A stretch of 34,093 nt of DNA from Anaerotignum sp. (GTDB lineage Bacteria; Bacillota; Clostridia; Lachnospirales; Anaerotignaceae): the NCBI GenBank assembly GCA_020024265.1, contig JAHHTW010000021.1, positions 1 through 34,093 on the forward strand, given 5' to 3'. Within the stretch, counting starts at the first letter, position 1. Each line of letters opens with the position of its first letter. Of this stretch, positions 33,891-34,093 are shown one piece after another. The position numbers were made by a program, and so were the translations under genes. The notes under the pieces were generated by a model. That model was not told where the DNA came from and made no database searches. It saw only the letters and a program-made list of their open reading frames with translations.

Positions 33891-33977
33891 AAAGACCTTG
33901 GGACTCCGTCCCAACCCCTGCAAGGGAGTTCCTCCCTTGACCCATTCTTTGGGGCTTTGCCCCAAACCCCAAAGGGG
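33891..33977 (+). repeat. GC-rich palindromic repeat, first right-edge copy
   Basis: It begins AAAGACCTTGGG and contains three short hairpins: GGGACTCCGTCCC (33900-33912), AAGGGAGTTCCTCCCTT (33922-33938) and TTGGGGCTTTGCCCCAA (33949-33965). It follows the tRNA terminator directly, in the direction of transcription. Confidence 0.88.
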
Positions 33978-34021
33978 GAGGATATGGGAAAGAGTGAAGT
34001 GAGAGGAAAGGGGCAGGGGAA

Positions 34022-34093
34022 AAAGACCTTGGGACTCTGTCCCAACCCCTGCAAGGGAGTTCCTCCCTTGACCCATTCTTTGGGGCTTTGCCC
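34022..34093 (+). repeat. GC-rich palindromic repeat, second right-edge copy (cut by the window)
   Basis: Nearly identical to the copy at 33891 (one change, CCG to CTG, in the first hairpin), offset by 131 bp and separated by a purine-rich 43-base spacer. It is truncated by the window end inside the third hairpin. Confidence 0.88.

Overview
The window looks like a chromosomal segment of an anaerobic, moderately AT-rich member of the Clostridia (Firmicutes). The grounds are a complete clostridial-order rnf operon (C-D-G-E-A-B), the paired glgC/glgD genes typical of Firmicutes, an S-layer-homology (SLH) surface protein, a sigma-54 gene, strong AGGAGG-type ribosome sites, and an mre-pbp2-min-rodA cluster. 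A lineage near the Lachnospirales/Anaerotignum group would fit, but that is inference from gene content only.

Layout. (1) 1-1530: a GC-rich palindromic repeat at the left edge, then rpoN on the minus strand with its terminator. (2) 1531-2183: a very AT-rich divergent spacer. (3) 2184-7294: rnfCDGEAB, the ferredoxin:NAD+ oxidoreductase ion pump, closed by a terminator. (4) 7824-12685: an XRE-cupin regulator followed by potABCD (polyamine ABC importer), tightly packed and ending in a 22-bp perfect terminator stem. PotA carries a duplicated insert in its C-terminal TOBE region. (5) 12853-15718: a promoter, a possibly structured leader, and a 901-residue SLH/beta-repeat/Ig-like surface protein. 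(6) 15829-16962: a small multi-TM protein resembling the end of ZIP transporters, then a repeat zone with four ~110-bp units. (7) 16963-17481: an ECF transporter S component on the minus strand. (8) 17757-27437: mreB, mreC, mreD, a large PBP2, minC, minD, minE, rodA, an MgsA-like protein and a DUF1294 protein, i.e. cell elongation and division-site genes. (9) 27600-31130: msrAB, glgD and glgC on the minus strand. (10) 31343-33657: murC and a YgjP-type metallopeptidase. (11) 33732-34093: an initiator tRNA-fMet with a full consensus promoter and terminator, then two further copies of the GC-rich repeat running off the end.

Almost every gene is a recognisable core gene. I found no phage, transposase, CRISPR array or defence system. 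The less ordinary material is the GC-rich repeat family and its link to transcription terminators, the two-repeat insert in PotA, the leader RNA candidate before the SLH gene, the degenerate active site of the MgsA-like protein, and the insert in PBP2. None of these amounts to a demonstrated new system.
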